Shown: positions 35,574 through 47,527 of the stretch, piece after piece | Layout of the letters: each line of letters starts with the position of its first letter | How positions within the stretch are numbered: position 1 is the first letter of the stretch | Source: Oehlia diaphana | Lineage: Eukaryota; Glomeromycota; Glomeromycetes; Glomerales; Glomeraceae | Direction: 5' to 3' | DNA: 64,000 bases | Assembly: GCA_003833135.1 (NCBI GenBank) | Contig: QZLH01000131.1 | Location: forward strand, 27,151-91,150 | The notes under the pieces: model-generated | Database searches by the model: none | What the model saw: the letters and a program-made list of their open reading frames with translations, nothing else | What the model was told of the DNA's origin: nothing | Program-made: the position numbers and the translations under genes

Positions 35574-37517
35574 TTTGATTTTTTTTTAAAAAAAATTTTG
35601 GGAGAATGAAAGAATAATAACTTCATCTGCAAAATGTTATAAATATTCACAAATCTAACTAAATTCAGAAATTAATGACATTTGTTATACGAGTTTTTTT
35701 TCCGGATTGTGATATCTCAAATTTTGTGTGATAATCTAAAACCCACTTACGCGTCTGTGGGAAATTTAAAGAACTAGGATATTTATATTAACATACTGAC
35801 GTAATATTAGGAAAGTACGATTTTAAGTGCTATTAAATGAGCGCATTTGGAAATAACTTTTGATATTAACTTACGTAGTTAAAGGTAACATTTCCTGACT
35901 GGTCAATTAATTATTTGTAATTAACTTCGAAAAACGAGAATTAATTGAAAATTTCAAAATTTAATTTTGGCAGCATACAATTTCTTCTAATTTTGTGCAT
36001 ACACACTTTCACGCGTTGAATATATCAAGTCTGGAGATCTTTCTAGAAGGTCAGGCATTCGCTTGCTTATTTTATTGATAATAATTAAAATACAAATCAT
36101 TCTTTTAAATTATAATAACCATTCGTTTGGAATTCCATATGATAGGAGCAATTGATGAGGCCATTTTCTAGAGATTTCTAAAAGAGAGCAACTGTTTTTA
36201 TAATAATAGTAAAATATCATATACTTACTTCGTATATACGATGTTAGTTTTTCTATATCATGAACACTCAATTTTTATGACTTATAATATTTCAACTTAC
36301 ACATAATATTTGTGATGATGATAATTCATTTGTTGAAGATGATATTGATAATGAGGTGATGATACAATAGAGAAACGTATTAGAGATAAATTTAGAAAAA
36401 AAACGAGAAATAAATTTAGTAGCGATGTAAATAACTTTAAAACTTTCGTATATATTCAATTTTATTTATACTATATTTGTATTATTATGATTCTAACATC
36501 ATTGGTGTGAAAATAAAGGTAAGAAACCTTTCAGAATTATTATTATTCGTGAACTTTGAATTTAAATTGCTAAGATGATTGTTACTTTATTATATTCAGA
36601 TAAGAATCGGAATGGGTCAATTAGATTTCCAAAATTCTTCGATGATTATCTTTCCTAAATGCTTGTTTTCAAAGTGATTGTTACATTTATACTCATTATT
36701 CCATTTATTTCGGCAGGTTATTTCATTGATTGAAATATTATTTATTCTTTTAAAAATATCGAGATTGTTAACAATAAAAAATATTTAATTAATTTATGTA
36801 GTCTCTCAGAATATAAACTAAGAAATGTTGAATTATTTTTCCAAAGTTTTGGCTACTATTATTCTATCATTCTGTGTTGTACTTGGTAACCCAAGGTGGT
36901 TTACTTTTACCGGTTTATTATAGTAAGATTTATTTTACAATTGTAAAGTATCATTGCATACTCGATTGAAATGCAAAAATGCAAAGTACATTAAAAGGAT
37001 TTTTTTGTGCTCTAGCGTGCGTGCATAAAAAAAAATTTATGATTAGCAGATTGAATAACCTCTAACTAGTTAAGGGTTTCTCAATTAATGCACACTAGAT
37101 AGGCAATCTGCAAAGGGCCGATGTAAATCAAAGATCTTTCTGCCGATTAGAAAAGGGTGCAACATTCAATAACGACATTTTAATTCCGTGCTCTAGCCTT
37201 TGAATTTACTTATAAAAATGACTATCGTTTTTTCCCCATCAATTATGTACTTTTGTTTGATGTTAAATTCTAGTTACAAATGCCGTGCATCACTGAATCA
37301 CATATAAAATTGTATTAAAACTAGAGCTTAATTTTATAGTAATATACAACATCTCTTAAGAATTCTTTCGAACAATACCAATTCAGGATAGTATTCTTAA
37401 TTCTATAGTACATAAATACATTATTAAAAAAATTCGAGTAATTTTGTTATTCAAAATAAGCATATTTATTTAAGAAATATATATATTTAATATCACAATA
37501 TCAGTATAAATGAAAAC
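35574..37517. other. Intergenic region between G4 and G5
   Basis: 1.9 kb with no intact gene. A plus-strand stretch at about 36300-36350 reads as an acidic fragment (DDDNSFVEDDIDNE) resembling the acidic exons of G5 and could be a relic. Otherwise nothing recognisable. Confidence 0.5.
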
Positions 37518-40500
37518 TTAGTCAGTATTAGCAAGCCTATTAAAGATATGATTGCGAACTTTTGTATTCTCAACAGCAAGTATTAAATGTTTGATATCAG
37601 GTTTAAGAATTCTAGCTTTGCCTTCAAGTTCATCTAGTTCATCTGAAACACCCATTAATTTACCTTCATGATCATTTAAAATTTCTCTCAACTTTTCTAA
37701 ATGACCAACATTAATATATAATTTAGATAAAGTATTATCAACATTCTCAAGTTCTTTCTTAACTTTACTGATATCAGATGAATATTTTTCATTCTTATTA
37801 TATTTTTCAGCATCTTTTAATCCATTTGTTATGTCATCATCCATTTTGCTTCTAATTTTTCTTACATCAAGTATAGAATTATGACTTTTTTCAACCAATA
37901 ACCTAATGTCTTTAATTTTTTTCGTTAGCTTATCTAATCTATCGCGAACATATTTTGCATCATCTTGTTGTATATGATTTGAATTCAGTCTTTGCAATAT
38001 CGCATCAATTTCTGATTCAAATGATGATCGTAATGTTGAACCTTTACTATACATATATTGTAATAATTGACGTGATTTATATATTGAATCCCCTATCTGG
38101 GATAATCCTTTTGCTATTTGGCTACCATAAGACTTAAACGATGCACTTCTTTCAGCCGTAAATGCTGCTCTACGGCATTCTACTGTATAGTCCGATATTG
38201 TATTTATGTCTATACCATTAAGCTAGATTAATAATTATGAAATAAATATTAAACGAGAAATTAATTTTTTTTAAATTACCTGGAAGTTCAACACTATTAA
38301 TTTCCTCAAAAATATTATTGGTTATATCAGCAATATTTCGAAGAGAGGAGGGCTTATTACTAAGTCTCTATTTAAAAAAAAAAAAAGAATTATTATCGTA
38401 AGACACTGTTCAAGATACCATCTATAAACAATTTAATAACTTGTAACTCACTTTAACGTCGTAAACAAAGTAAAGTAAAGCGAAAATCACAAATAAATAA
38501 AAAATATATTTAAAAATTTCAAGAAAAGAAATGGATGGAGTATCGGTCCTAACGTTGGAATTTTTTATTGAGATATTATTTTCGGAAGGTGATGATAATT
38601 CTTGTTGATGTTGGTTGGGTCGTCGTCTTTCGCGAATTTGTTGATCGACAAATTGAACTTCATTCTGAAAAATTTTAATAAATAATTAAGTAATTGATAT
38701 CGAATTCATTATTATGAGCAAAAATTTTGCAAATTTTTTATTGTTAACAAACCTTTTTAGGTTCAATATACTAAAAATTTTTGTTTTGGATTCAAAATTA
38801 ATTTTTTAATGTTAAAATCAAATGAACTTAACAAATATTGCGTACGTACCGGATCATAATCATTAACATCGGTGATGGGGAGCTGAATTTCTTCTTCTAT
38901 CGTTTTATGATCTTCCTAAAAGTTTGAGATATTCGAACTATAAGTTCTGTCGTTGTTCAATTCCGAAAACGACATTTAAACATTTATTAACAAACCTTTC
39001 TCTCGGTATATTCGGATTCATTATGCTATTGGTTAAAAATTTTATCTTATTATAAATAAAAAGAATTAATAAAATTACGCAATATACTAAATATTTACCG
39101 AATCATCATCATCATCATATTCATCCTCATCATCGGAAGGGCTTTCAACAATTTCATTATTATGAAACTAGAAAAAATTTAAATTATTAATTCTTGTTCA
39201 ATACCGAGTAATTCTTTTAACACTCATCAACAAACCTTCTTATCTGAAAATTTATTTTCATTATTCTGTTTTTGAACCAAATTTTTACGTTATTGTAAAT
39301 TAAAGGAATTAATAAATGATATAGCATGCACTAAATTTTTTACCATATTAATATCATCATCGTTAGGTTTATGGTTAGATGGATCTTCTATAATAGACTC
39401 TGAGAGATTCTAGAAATTAAAAATAGAACTGTTCTTAAGCTGAATTTCGAAGTTATATTTGTTATTCTCTAATAAAGATTCAGATTCATTCAAATATCTT
39501 TGTTTTAGTAATAAGAATTGAATAATTGTTGCAACATACATCATGTTCTTTTATAAAACTATATTCAACATCGTTAACATCGTTGGTTTCATACTTAGAA
39601 AGATCTTCAATAGAATCAGCGGGCTGTTGGGTTCAGCATAATAATTAGAATTGTAAATTTAATTCTTGATATTGCTACTCTTTAACAAACCTTAACAATT
39701 TCATATTCCTAAGAGTTTTGTTTTTCGAAATTTTCAACATTATTTATAAATCAAAAGAATCAATAGTCATGTCATACATAATATAAATAAATAATTAGAA
39801 TCGTAAATCTTTAATTTTGAAGTGATGTTTTAACAAACCTCATCTTGGATTTCTGATTCACTCATGATTGCATTCTAATAGTCGTCAAATATTTTAATAT
39901 TAAACTAAAAGGAATTAATAAATGTTACGACAGATATTAAAAATATTTACCGAACTAATATCATCTTTGCTGTTAGAAGAATTCTTATTAATGTCTGAGG
40001 ACTGAATGGATTCTTCCTAAAAAATTAATATTTAGAATTGTAAGTTTTGTTCTTGTGTGATTTCAAAGTGATATTTAATGCTACTCTATACTTTAAATAC
40101 TTACCAAGCTATTATTTAAATATTCATTCGAAGTGGTTTGATTTTGCTTATTATCATATAATTCATTCGAAATGGGTGAAGCGGTTGGAGAATTGATTTT
40201 TTCATTGTCATTTGAAATGGATGAAGCGGGTGGAGAATTATTTTTATCGTCATTCGAAATGGGTGAAATAGTTTGAGAATTGGTTTTTTTATCGTCAATC
40301 GAAAAGGGTGAAACGGTTGGAGAATTGGTTTTTTTATCGTCGTTCGAAATGGGTGAAATGGGTTGAGAGATTTGTTTTACATCATTCGAAATATTTGTAG
40401 AACTGGTTTGTTTGTCATCATTAAAAATATTTGATGAACTGCTTTGTTTATCTTCATTGAAAATATTTGGAGAACTGCTTTGTTTGTCTTCAATGAAGAT

Positions 40501-41362
40501 ATTTGGTGAACTGCTTTGTTTATCATTATCATCATTCGAAATATTTGGTGAACTGCTTTGTTTATCATTATCATCATTCGAAATATTTGGTGAACTGCTT
40601 TGTTTATCATTATCGTCATTTGAAATATTTGGTGAACTGCTTTGTTTATCATTATCGTCATTCGAAATATTTGAAGAAATGGTTCGTTTATCATCATTAA
40701 AAATATTTGGTGGACTGCTTTGTTTGTCATCATTGCTTTGTTTATCATTATCATCATTCGAAATGACTGAAGAATTTTGTTTATCGTCAGATGAATCATT
40801 CAAAGTGTTTGAAGAGCTGTTTTGCTTATCGTTATTTGGTTCATTTGAACTGGTCAAGATTTCTGGAGAACTGTTATTTAATGTTGTTGAAGGGTTGAAT
40901 TGTCTATCTTCATTCGAAATGATCGAAATGTTTGGAGAACTGGTTTGTTTATCGTCATTAGAAATTGCCGAAAAGTTTGAAGAATGTTGTTCGACGTCAA
41001 TTAATTCATTTAAAGCATTTGGAGGTTTCGTTTGATTATCCACGTTACTTGTCATTTCCTCGCTTTCCTGTATAAATTAAATATTCGTAAGAAAAAAAAA
41101 ATTTGTAATTTTAATATCAAAACTTATTCTTTTAAAATCTATATTTACCAAATTAATATCTAATTTATTAGGTGTAGAAACATTATCGTGTTCTTTATCA
41201 TTAACTGGTATAGTGGATTCAGTTTTTATTTCTTGATTCTAAATAAGAAATAAATTAAATTTAATATTTTCTTGATTTGTCAATTATTTTGGAACTAAAA
41301 AAGCTTTTTGAAACCTTCTTTTCGTTAACATTTTCATCAAAATCTTGTTGAGGTTCAGACAT
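37518..41362 (-). CDS. Coiled-coil membrane protein with long acidic N-terminus, G5
   Basis: Fifteen exons give 852 aa in phase: 41362-41315, 41238-41149, 41067-40105, 40016-39951, 39874-39839, 39708-39691, 39623-39540, 39409-39344, 39265-39236, 39167-39099, 39025-38996, 38915-38850, 38664-38452, 38367-38280, 38209-37518. Residues 1-370 are Ser/Asn/Asp/Lys/Gln repeats (SSPNISNDDNDKQ type). Then nine small phase-0 exons of 6-28 codons encode acidic peptides. The membrane helix (FLEIFKYIFYLFVIFALLYF, about residue 570-590) is followed by FEEINSVELP and the family helical domain (FKSYGSQIAKGL, MYSKGSTLRSSFESEIDAIL). The large N-terminal part is probably disordered and highly charged. The last acceptor (38210) was chosen because the upstream AG breaks frame. 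Function unknown. Confidence 0.72.
40500..40760 (-). repeat. 42-bp coding repeat in G5
   Basis: Four near-identical 57-60 bp stretches (composite of GGTGAACTGCTTTG and TTATCATTATCATCATTCGA), within a wider array of shorter versions from 40130 to 41030, encode the NDDNDKQSSSPNIS repeats. Long open frames on the opposite strand and in the second minus frame are by-products. Confidence 0.85.
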
Positions 41363-41799
41363 TTATAATTATTATTTTTTTTAAAAAAAAATAAAACGTA
41401 AAAAAGATTTCAAAATTCAAAAATTTTAAAATCGCAAAATCCGCAGAGTTCATTTTAAACTTTTTTCAGATTGACTAGTTGTTATGTCACAATTCACAAT
41501 CTAACCAAATATGGAATCAAAAAGAAAAAAGACCCAAGTTTTTCCGGACAATTACTCTCACGGACCATCAATTCTATATTAACTTTAACATATCTTAAAT
41601 CAGAAATTAATGAACTAACTTATTTTGTTCCGAATATTACGTAGAATTTCGAAAATTTGTGACCGCATTAAATTATAAAGTTTACAACATTATGAAATTC
41701 CATGGTAAAAAACCAGTAACAATAATCATATTCATCATTGATTGCTTAGTTATCTATAAATAATTTCATTTTAACATATGATCAGAAAAAAATATACAA

Positions 41800-42969
41800 C
41801 ATTAGTTAATTAGAAACTAAAGCTTTCTTATTAAATTTATATAGACCGGATTTTGAATTTTCAACAGCATATTTTAAATATCTTAGATCTGATTTCGTAA
41901 CTTCAAAGAAATCATAAGTTCCACCAACTTTATCAAGTTCGGCAGAAATATCCATTTATTTATCTTCATAATCCCTTAAAATTTTTCCATCATATCTAAA
42001 TGAACAGCAGTTTTGTGTAAGTGATTTAAAATATCATTAACAGGCCAAAGTTCTTTTTTGGCTTTAGGAATATCAACCGAACGGACAATGATTGTTGTTA
42101 GCAATAAAATTTTCAGCTTCTCTCAACCCATAAAAATATAACCCTCAGTATCGTGTCTAATATTTTCTGGTATGAGTTTGTTGAACTAATTTTCTAAATT
42201 CTTTAATTTTTGTTATTAATACATTTATTCTTTCTTTAAAATAACTTGCTTCACCTCGTCGTATGTAATTTGAATTTAATCGATGCATCATCGCTTCGAT
42301 TTCCATATCAAAAGATTTATATACTGATGAACCTTTACTATACATTTTTTGTAATAAATGACCCGCTTCCATTATTTTTTCTCCAAATTTACGTAATCCT
42401 TTTGCAATTTGAGAACCATGGGACTTAAATGCCGGACTTCCTTGAATCATGTTTGCTGCTCTACGACATGCAACAGTATGTTTCAATATTGAACTTGCGG
42501 CTATATCACATTAAGCGAAATTATGTATAACTAACTATATATTCACGAAAAAAATTTTTTTTTACCTGGAAGATCAACATTATTAATTTTTTAAAAATAT
42601 CATTTGTCGTATCAGCAAAATTTTGGAAAAAGAGGAAGGTTTACTAGGAATCTATTTTTATAAAAAGATCCATTAGATTTTTAAATTAATTAAACGTAAA
42701 AACATACTTATAAACTTACCGCATAGAAAATTGCTGCAATCAAAACAAATGTACAATTACAACACGTTCAACGGGTTGTTGAGAAAGTTGACGTTTAAGC
42801 CGATAAAAATATCAATTTTAACAGGATTATTTGTCGAACTATCGTTTAAAGATGTTGGATCAATCTGTTAATGTTTAAAAAGTATTACTTTTTATTATCT
42901 CTGCGCGTTGATATATTTACAACTTTACTAACAAAAGTTTGTACAAACCTCTCCGTCAAATTCAGTCAT
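41800..42969 (-). pseudogene. Frameshifted array member G6
   Basis: The full plan is visible: a 7-codon first exon (42969-42949, MTEFDGE), an N-terminal exon with the membrane helix (about 42866-42720), a juxtamembrane exon (about 42650-42567) and the helical domain (42486 to about 41800). The membrane-helix exon changes frame after VERVVIV. The juxtamembrane exon has lost a base (FSKILL where relatives have FQNFAD). The helical domain shifts frame after QQTHT, and later parts (DTEGYIF, GLREAEN) lie in other frames. Motifs remain well preserved, so inactivation is recent. Confidence 0.85.
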
Positions 42970-44457
42970 GATTTATTTTATTATGAATGGTTGATGAGCA
43001 AAAAGAAAAATTTAAAACTGATTCGATCGTAGAAACAATTTTTTTCAGGATGATTGATTCTTTTTAAAACTGCCAAATTCATGCTAAATACGGATCATAT
43101 GGGAAGCATATATAATTTCTCATCAAAATTTTGATTCTCACGAGTATTCTCAAATGAATCGTATGCAGTTTAACGCATCTTAATTATATAATTATGTAAG
43201 AAAACTACTGGCATAACGAACTGCTTAACAATAATTGGCGTTGCTACTTTATAAACAAATATAACAAATATACGTAAGATTCATAATCGCTTCTGTTACT
43301 TATTATAAGAATGACCATATACAAATTAGCCAAAATCATATTTTAAGATTTATAATATAAAAATTATAAGATAATCGGATAGATAATCTCGAATTGTTTA
43401 TTTATATATTTTCTGTTCACGACTTTGAAGTCTTTTGATAATAACTATATATGGTCTAAATTTATCAATTAAAAATGAAAAATAATCGCTCCAATTATAC
43501 TATGATAAATAAAAAATTACGAGATTTCCCGACGAATTAAACTGATTGACGATATTTTCTTCAAGTCTTCGTCTTATTCTTTTTTGTATGTAAGTCTTTT
43601 GTATTTATTCTATTTAATTTTTGCTTAATTCTAATAGACCGTTTACTTCTTTTTTGAATTATGAATATTACGGATAGATATTTAACATATAATCAAATAA
43701 TTTAGCTTTGTTGATGAAATTCCAGGTATACGTAAATAATTAAAGATTATTATTATTACTAAACTATAATTTACTTTCTAGATTTGGGTCAAATATAGAG
43801 TGCAGCATCATCATGATGCTAATACGGCGGAAAGAAGTTCAGCATTTAAGTCACATTCTACTCAAATATCGAAGTTCTTTGATGATGAATTTAAAGTAAT
43901 TAAAAATCGTCTTTTTAGATTCACCTTATAGAAATAGTGATGCAAGATATTTTTTTGAGGAAATTTAAATTAAATTTCAACAATTTAAACAATTGATTGA
44001 TTGAACAAACGATTCTTTTATAGATTCTTTTGAGTATAATGGATATATGGTTGAAGCTTATATTATTGATGGATTAAGAGATGCACAAAAATTTGATTAT
44101 AGATATCCTTTAGATAATACAATTGAATCAACCAATTGCTTGTAATAATATTGGATAAAGTGAAAAAATTTTACTGGTTTGTGAAGAAAATTTAGTAGAT
44201 ATATCTTTAAATATTAAGGATTTGAAATTCTACACAAGATATAAAATACAAATATCTAGAATCGATATATTATAAAATAAATCCGCAAGTAATTTAGTTT
44301 ATTAGAAATTGTCTATTATGATTATGAGAGGATATGATGGTACTTGTAGATGTACTAAGTTATTTTAGATAAATTTACTTTGAAAAGTATTATCTAATCA
44401 ACCAGGAAAGTGTATAGTTTGAGGGATATATATTAAAATAATTAAAATAACATTTTT
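42970..44457. other. Right flank of the array with an opposite-strand relic
   Basis: No intact gene. The segment 43821-44140 is a plus-strand fragment of the coiled-coil family (separate entry); the remainder shows nothing recognisable. Confidence 0.55.
43821..44140 (+). pseudogene. Plus-strand relic of the coiled-coil family (G7)
   Basis: In-frame pieces match family motifs: NTAERSSAFKSHSTQISK (compare TAERSASFKSYGSQIAK of G5), DDEFKVIKNRL, SDARYFFEE and YMVEAYIIDGLRDAQKF (compare GYIIDGLREAEKYI of G4). Stops and an internal deletion separate them. It is closest to G5 at the start of the domain and is the only member on the plus strand. Confidence 0.8.
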
Positions 44458-45260
44458 TTATTTGTTCATATTTTCTATATTTTCTTTATTTTCTTTTTTA
44501 TTTTTATAAACTACTTCAGAAGTGATGGCTTTTATATCTTTAAATTTCTTTCTCTTCTCACTTTTTGTTAGTTTGGGCAATCCAAATTGATCAATAAGTG
44601 TTTTATCATAAATTTTAGTAATATTTTGTTCATAAGGATTTTCTTCATCAGGAAAAACATATAATCTACTTAATCGATTTTCTCTTAATTTATTTTTTGG
44701 TAACATTCCTGAAACTGCTTTTCTAATAATCTAGATAAAATAATATTTTAAACTAAGTAAAGAAATAGGAAATTTACTTTTAATAGAAAGTGTAGAGTAA
44801 TACCTCATCAGGTTTCTTTTCTTGTAAATCTTTATATACAATTTCTTTTAAACCTCCAGGATATCCGGTATGATGTCTATATAGTTTTTGTTCAGCTTTT
44901 TTGCCAGTTACTATTACTTCTTTTGCATTAATAACAACAACATAGTCTCCACAATCGGCTATTTAAAAAACAAAATTTTAATTAAAAAAAAAAAATTATC
45001 ACGTCTTATAATATAAAGAATCATAATAATTACATGCAGGATCGTAAATAGGTTTATGTTTTCCCATTAAAGTGGTTGCAATACGCGTGGCCATACGACC
45101 TAATATTCTTTGTCTTGCATCAACTAAATGCCATACTCTAGCATAAGCTAATGCTGTCTGTAAAACGAGTTATATCTAGGTTAATTAACTAAGATATTAT
45201 ATATTTGAACAATATATATAATTAATAAAAATGTGGTACATTTCCAATGGCTTGAGACAT
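44458..45260 (-). CDS. Mitochondrial ribosomal protein uL13m
   Basis: Four exons (45260-45240, 45157-45034, 44958-44804, 44730-44458) give 190 aa. uL13m (MRPL23 in yeast, MRPL13 in animals) is a mitochondrial large-subunit protein. Seen: [20 protein letters not shown], then [50 protein letters not shown], a segment with [20 protein letters not shown], and a Lys/Glu/Asn-rich C-terminal extension beyond the conserved domain (about residues 150-190). The splice through PASDCGD restores the expected core. Divergent from the Arc1-like gene, 170 bp apart. Confidence 0.93.
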
Positions 45261-45430
45261 TCGTTTTAAAGAAATGAAATCTTTATAATTTATACTTGAT
45301 CAAAATTTTACCATATGAGGGATATACAAAATATACAATCGTCCTATTGGCTGTTGATTATGAGATTATCAGATAACTTTTTGTATATTGTAATCTTGAT
45401 TCTTATCTTTCTGTCCAACAGAATTAAAAA
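45261..45430. promoter_or_regulatory. Divergent promoter region uL13m / Arc1-like
   Basis: 170 bp separate the two start codons of translation-related genes. Both core promoters and 5' leaders must fit here. No specific motif can be assigned with confidence. Confidence 0.5.
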
Positions 45431-47182
45431 ATGGTAGCGACTTTAGTTCTTTCACCAAACGACATAACCACTAAATTAGTTTATAATTATTTAGACTCAA
45501 TTAATGTATCACTTCAAGAGTCTAGTGCTGAGGTATTATTTTCTCGTATTCACCAAATCCTTTTTAAATTTATTAACAAATATTTTTTAATTCAGAATTC
45601 AACCTTAACTCTCGAAGACGGTAAAATACTTACAGGAACTACTTCCATAGTTAATGGTTTGACCGAAACTTTTATTACTGGTTTAGCAGCAAAAAATGAA
45701 ACTAACGCGGCTGAGGTAAGATATTTGACAGTTTCAAGTTTAATAAAATGAAATCGAAGTGATTTATATATGATAATGATAATAAATAGGTTCAAAAGTG
45801 GTTAAAATTAACTGAAGAAGCCGATAAAGATCCATCTAAAGTGGCAAAGGTAATTTGAATGTATTCTTTTATTTATTTTGATTTTAATCTGATTAATTTA
45901 TTACTTTATTGTATTTTTAGGAATTAAATGAACATCTAACCACTCGCACTTATATTGTTGAAAATTATTTAACTGTGGCAGATTTAGTTGCATTTGCTAG
46001 AATTTATAATTTCGTAGTAAGTATTTTAAACAACAATAACGTTAATTTATAAAATGTTAAACATTTCTATTTTATAGGAAAAATTATCTTCAAATGAACG
46101 ATTTGAATTACCAAATTTAACGCGTTGGTTTGATTTTATTCAAAACACTGCAGCTTCCAAATCAGGTCCTAAAAGTGGTTTGAATACAGTGAAGATTGAT
46201 TTGGAAGCACCTAAAGTATAATATTTTTAATTTATGAAATTTTAGTTTAAATGTAAATAACAATTTATTAATATTATCTTCTTGATAAAGGTTGAAAAGA
46301 AAGTTGAACCTAAGAAATCCAAGGTAGATAAGACAACAAAGGATCAATCAAAAGGGAATGAAGTAACTGAAGGTAAAAAGGCAGACAAGAAAGCTGCTAA
46401 AAAAGCTGATAAGAAAGAGAAGGAGACATCAACAGCAACATCATCAATTATTTCACCTTCTCTACTGGATCTTCGCGTTGGACATATTGTCAAAGTTGAT
46501 AAGCATCCTGATGCAGATTCATTATATGTTGAACAAATCGATGTTGGTGAAGCTGAACCGAGGACTGTGGTTAGTGGTCTAGTTAATCATATTCCGTTGG
46601 ATCAAATGCAGGTTAGTTTATTTACTTTTCTGAATGTTTTAATTATTTGAGCGAATTATTGAGTAATTTTTTTTGTAAGAATCGAGACGTTGTATTAGTT
46701 TGTAATTTGAAACCAGCGTCGTGAGTAATTTATTATTAAAATATTTTTATAAATACTTATTTTTCTTTATTATTAACTTCCTCTTAATTTTCTTTAAAAA
46801 ATTTAGAATGCGTGGAATTAAGTCATATGCTATGGTCCTTGCAGCAACGTCAGCCGAAGGTAAAGTAGAACTTGTTGATCCTCCGCCAGGATCTAAACCA
46901 GGCGACAGAGCATATTTTGAGGGATATGAAGGTGGGTAATATTTATAACTTTTATTTTAATTATTTTATCGCTTATTAATTAACATTTCTATTATAGAAG
47001 GGACTCCTGAACCCGTATTAAATCCAAAGAAGAAGATATGGGAAACTTTACAACCTGGATTGATAACTACTAATAAGAAAGAAGCATCATGGGTTAATAA
47101 TGAGGATAAAAGTGTACACTTACTTAGAACTGAAAAGGGTATATGTACTGTACCAACTGTTATTAATGCTACTATTAAATAG
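45431..47182 (+). CDS. Arc1/AIMP1-like tRNA-binding synthetase cofactor
   Basis: Eight exons (45431-45715, 45790-45849, 45921-46016, 46078-46215, 46291-46611, 46680-46720, 46807-46931, 46998-47182) give 416 aa. Arc1-type proteins bind tRNA and hold aminoacyl-tRNA synthetases (MetRS and GluRS in yeast) in a complex. Seen: an N-terminal GST-C-like helical region ([20 protein letters not shown]), a Lys-rich linker ([14 protein letters not shown]), and a C-terminal EMAPII/tRNA-binding OB domain. The OB domain shows [61 protein letters not shown] and GSKPGDR. The order matches Arc1/AIMP1, and the OB-fold part is unambiguous. Confidence 0.92.
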
Positions 47183-47527
47183 ACTATTGATTATTTAATT
47201 TAGTATTATTTAAAAAAGCAGTAAAAAAATTAATATTAGAATGTTACACACTAAATATGAATATGTTTGTTTAATTGTTATTACATGCTTTTAACACTAA
47301 TAAATATATATCCTAATAGTGTAATGGCGTTATATAGATGGATTTAATTTATGTTATTATTTTATCAATATATTTTGAACCAAAAAATACTATTAATTTA
47401 TTTAATTTATAATGATACATAATATTTCTTTTTTACACTAATATAAAAATTAATAAATAAATCATTAAATAATTATATTTCCTTCTATATTTTCATCCAA
47501 ATAATTTATCATGAGTGAATAAATTAA
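47183..47527. other. Convergent 3' region, no gene
   Basis: 345 bp between the convergent Arc1-like and transglutaminase-like genes. AT-rich, presumably 3' UTRs. Confidence 0.5.

Noticed and set aside
40412..41035. 207-aa plus-strand open frame and a 140-aa minus-frame ORF over the G5 repeats
   Set aside because: Both are translations of the coding repeat in wrong frames; the minus frame reading NDDNDKQSSSPN has the splice sites and connects to the family domain.
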